NCBI GenBank assembly: GCA_959604825.1
Contig: CAUHCN010000022.1
Location: 1 to 41,099 of the forward strand
Direction: 5' to 3'
DNA: 41,099 nucleotides
DNA from: an uncultured Collinsella sp.
Lineage (GTDB): Bacteria; Actinomycetota; Coriobacteriia; Coriobacteriales; Coriobacteriaceae
The position numbers were made by a program, and so were the translations under genes. Positions 39,423-41,099 of the stretch are shown here, piece by piece; position 1 is the stretch's first letter, and the number at the start of each line of letters is the position of its first letter. Under the pieces are notes generated by a model. That model had not been told where the DNA came from, did no database searches, and saw only the letters and a list, made by a program, of their open reading frames with translations.

Positions 39423-39470
39423 GCCCCGTTAATCGCAGTTCCCTTGGGGATTGCGGTTGGCGGGGTTTTT
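39423..39470 (+). terminator. Terminator after the YhcH-like gene
   Basis: GCCCCG (39423-39428) and CGGGG (39461-39465) enclose an inner stem AATCGCA/TGCGGTT (39431-39437, 39452-39458), followed by TTTTTG. Confidence 0.75.
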
Positions 39471-39527
39471 GTTGAGTAGGGGAGTTGCCGGCGGCGTTGT
39501 GCTTGGATTGGTGGATGTGCGCCTCAT

Positions 39528-40099
39528 TTATTTGCGAAGAACATCGGCTAGCCGCAGGATTGAAATCATCGACCGATAAGTGAGCTCCACTTTTTCGCCC
39601 GCAAGCAGTCGTTTCGAGCCAATCTCATCTAGCCCCACAAGCCGAGAAAACAGCGGGCCGCTCATCGTGCCCTCGTCAATTGACTCCCTTATGGTCTTCA
39701 AAACGTCCGTATCATGAAGCGATGCGGAGCTGTAGGGGGCAACACGAGCGGAACTCTCAATTAACGACGAGACAAAAGGATGGAGATGCTTTGGACATAG
39801 TCCATCAAACACCACATCCCCATTGTCGTTCGAACCGACCAGGCGCCAAGTATAATGATCGACCCAGTCATCTCCGTCATATATGGCGTCCATGAGCAAC
39901 TTCCCGTCTAGAGAGAGAAATCTATTTGGACATCGGGGCGCAAGACCGCAATCCATCTAGGACCCGCAGCAGCTCCGACCCAACGCACCACATAGGTTCC
40001 CTTTCGTACATGTGTATCAATCTGCCCCGAAATGCCGGTGAATGCAATTCCAGACCCGTTTGTCGGATAGCAATCGACGTATTTTTGTTTTCCGCTCAC
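39528..40099 (-). pseudogene. Frameshifted gene of unknown function
   Basis: Two overlapping - strand frames (GTG 40099 to a stop at 39908; ATG 39956 to a stop at 39528) appear to be halves of one gene. Both are hydrophilic and the joined product would be about 180 residues: ...WIAVLRPDVQIDFSL then DGKLLMDAIYDGDDW.... The break lies in a short AG/CT repeat (39910-39918); removing one CT unit fuses the frames as DFSLDGK. More open frame lies upstream of 40099 but starts after a stop, so the 5' end may be lost too. The base composition is AT-richer than the genes around it. I do not recognise the family. A slip-based phase switch is the alternative to decay. Confidence 0.5.
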
Positions 40100-40322
40100 A
40101 ACCTTGTATAGATATATCGTTCCAGCAAAAGAGAAGGTATCGTGGCTATTTTAAATCTATATGGCCAATTCGAGCCCTCACCATGGCAATTGTTGCAGCT
40201 GGGTTTCTTTTCATTAAAATTTCACTTTGGTAAATCCCCGCCCTCTAAGCATTAAATCCGAAGTCCACCGAGTGGCCGAATCGGCAACAAAAAAGCCGCC
40301 CGAAGGCGGCTATCTTGTGCAA
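40100..40322. other. AT-rich gap without a supported gene
   Basis: The region between the frameshifted gene and the tRNA holds short frames on both strands with no ribosome site and no domain I can name. Its only clear feature is the tRNA terminator at 40289-40310. It may include the degraded 5' part of the - strand gene. Confidence 0.45.
40289..40310 (-). terminator. Terminator of the tRNA gene
   Basis: On the - strand GCCGCC-ttcg-GGCGGC (40310-40295) is followed by a run of T (40294-40289). It lies 13 bases after the tRNA 3' end. Confidence 0.88.
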
Positions 40323-40398
40323 TGGAGCCAGCGACCGGGCTCGAACCGGTGACCCCCGCTTTACGAGAGCGGTGCTCTACCAACTGAGCTACGCTGGC
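40323..40398 (-). tRNA. tRNA-Thr (anticodon CGU)
   Basis: The 76-base gene reads on the - strand from GCCAGCG (acceptor) through AGCTCAGTTGGTAGAGC (D arm). The anticodon stem CCGCT/AGCGG has loop CTCGTAA (anticodon CGT at 40363-40365), and the T arm is CCGGTTCGAGCCCGG. It ends in GCTGGC, discriminator T and encoded CCA. All stems close. It reads the threonine codon ACG. Confidence 0.96.
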
Positions 40399-40437
40399 GG
40401 CCATGTGGTGACGCAACTGAGGCGTCAACGGCTGTCT

Positions 40438-40466
40438 ATGATACGGGACATCGCACATCCGTGCAA
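40438..40466 (-). promoter_or_regulatory. Promoter of the tRNA gene
   Basis: On the - strand TTGCAC (40466-40461) and TATCAT (40443-40438) are separated by 17 bases, about 40 bases before the tRNA 5' end. Confidence 0.75.
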
Positions 40467-40555
40467 GTGTTCTGACGGCTTTTCTCACTTTAAATGCACT
40501 AATATTAGAGACGTGATGTCTCGCTCTTACGAGTCTCAAACAGAATGGGACTGCC

Positions 40556-41068
40556 ATGGCTCAACCCAAGATTCTTCTCACGCGTATCGATGACCGGTTT
40601 ATTTACGGGCAAGACGTTGAGCTGTGGAACGAGGCTATGGGTTCCAACCTCGTCCTAATCGTCAACGACGAGATTGCGGCGGATTCGCGCAAGTGGGCGC
40701 CTATGAGGGTCGCGGCGCCCGAGGGCGTGTGGACGCGGTTTTTCTCGGTGCAAAGGACCATCGACATCATTCATACCGCAACGCCGCGCCAATGGATTCT
40801 CATCATGGTGGCGTCGCCCGCGGATGCGCTCGCGCTGGTCAAGGGCGGTGTGCCCATTACCAAGATCAGTATCGGTCACATACAAGCAGGGGAGGGCAAG
40901 CGTCCCGCGACGCCTACAGTTGCCGTAGACGACACAGACATCGCCGCCTTCAAAGAGCTGCAAGAACTCGGCATAGAGCTAGAAATCCGCTACCTCCCCA
41001 GCTCCAATCCCGACCCCATTCAACTAGTCGTTGGGGACACCCTTGGCACTTGGGGACGTTCCTTTTAA
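40556..41068 (+). CDS. Solitary PTS EIIB paralogue lacking its active-site histidine
   Basis: This 170-residue protein is about half identical to the operon EIIB at 30062, starting with MAQPKILLTRIDDRFIYGQDVELW. The phosphoryl-accepting His17 of the operon copy is Tyr17 here, so phosphotransfer as in other EIIB proteins should not be possible. No IIA, IIC or IID gene adjoins it in the window. The last 20 residues (after LEIRYLPSS) replace the normal ending. They are encoded by sequence that carries the dispersed TTGGGGAC and TTGGGGACGTTCCTTTT repeat words, so the 3' end was probably overwritten by a repeat. The ribosome site is weak. It may be a decaying copy or a regulatory decoy. Confidence 0.75.
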   Translation: MAQPKILLTRIDDRFIYGQDVELWNEAMGSNLVLIVNDEIAADSRKWAPMRVAAPEGVWTRFFSVQRTIDIIHTATPRQWILIMVASPADALALVKGGVPITKISIGHIQAGEGKRPATPTVAVDDTDIAAFKELQELGIELEIRYLPSSNPDPIQLVVGDTLGTWGRSF

Positions 41069-41069
41069 T
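41027..41069. repeat. Palindromic-repeat units forming the 3' end of the EIIB paralogue
   Basis: TAGTCGTTGGGGACA (41027-41041) is followed by GGCACTTGGGGACGTTCCTTTT (about 41046-41067 in two parts: GGCAC, then the TTGGGGAC core). These match words in the element at 5879-6047, where the GGCAC unit occurs inverted. The stop codon TAA of the EIIB paralogue lies at the end of the core. The right-hand clamp is missing. Confidence 0.65.
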
Positions 41070-41099
41070 ATGAGCAGGACATTGTCAAGAGGCAAAATC

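Noticed and set aside
40042..40233. A 63-codon + strand frame with a hydrophobic end next to the tRNA
   Set aside because: No ribosome site or promoter was found; it is opposite the better supported frameshifted gene.

Overview
The window looks like chromosomal DNA of a gut member of the Coriobacteriia, most probably Collinsella or a close relative. This is inferred from the combination of high GC (roughly 60%), strong AGGAGG-type ribosome sites, mannose-family PTS amino-sugar genes, an archaeal-style topoisomerase I and the characteristic short palindromic repeats. No rRNA is present to confirm it. Almost all genes are on the + strand.

Region 1 (1-18.4 kb) is mostly housekeeping. It holds mannose-6-phosphate isomerase with a GntR regulator (- strand), a ROK glucokinase, Mn-dependent pyrophosphatase, NhaA antiporter, an AspT-type aminotransferase, a STAS anti-anti-sigma protein, TatA/B and TatC, HypA and HypB, topoisomerase I, a zinc-ribbon membrane protein (- strand), and the conserved tmk-holB-ricT block (DNA precursor and replication clamp loader plus a PSP1/RicT protein).

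Region 2 (18.4-28.7 kb) holds comF, an orphan PD-(D/E)XK-like protein followed by a MITE-like element, a long structured leader with a good promoter (possible raiA-motif RNA), a binding lipoprotein, long-form hpf/raiA, DegV, a dehydrogenase with a His/Cys-rich tail, a two-helix membrane protein, a HEAT-like protein, NAD-type isocitrate dehydrogenase and a SurA-like membrane protein.

Region 3 (28.7-39.5 kb) is an amino-sugar (most likely N-acetylgalactosamine) module: PTS IIA, YajC-like, IIB, IIC, IID, a GntR/UTRA regulator, AgaS, a NagA-type deacetylase, then a flavodoxin (- strand), a mutarotase-like protein, a tagatose-6-phosphate-kinase-like enzyme, a decayed nagA fragment and a YhcH/NanQ-like protein. 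PTS import would give GalNAc-6-P, the deacetylase galactosamine-6-P, AgaS tagatose-6-P, and the kinase tagatose-1,6-bisphosphate. The final aldolase is not in the window. An identical 13-base operator-like word occurs before the PTS operon and before agaS.

Region 4 (39.5-41.1 kb) is AT-richer and degraded. It has a frameshifted - strand reading frame, a tRNA-Thr(CGU) with its own promoter and terminator, and a solitary PTS IIB paralogue that has lost its phosphoryl-accepting His and whose C-terminus runs into a dispersed repeat.

The main non-genic signal is a family of nested palindromic repeats, with core TTGGGGACGTTC flanked by variable self-complementary clamps. They occur at 5879-6047, 13475-13530, 14653-14706 and 41027-41069, and at two places they supply the 3' end of a coding sequence.
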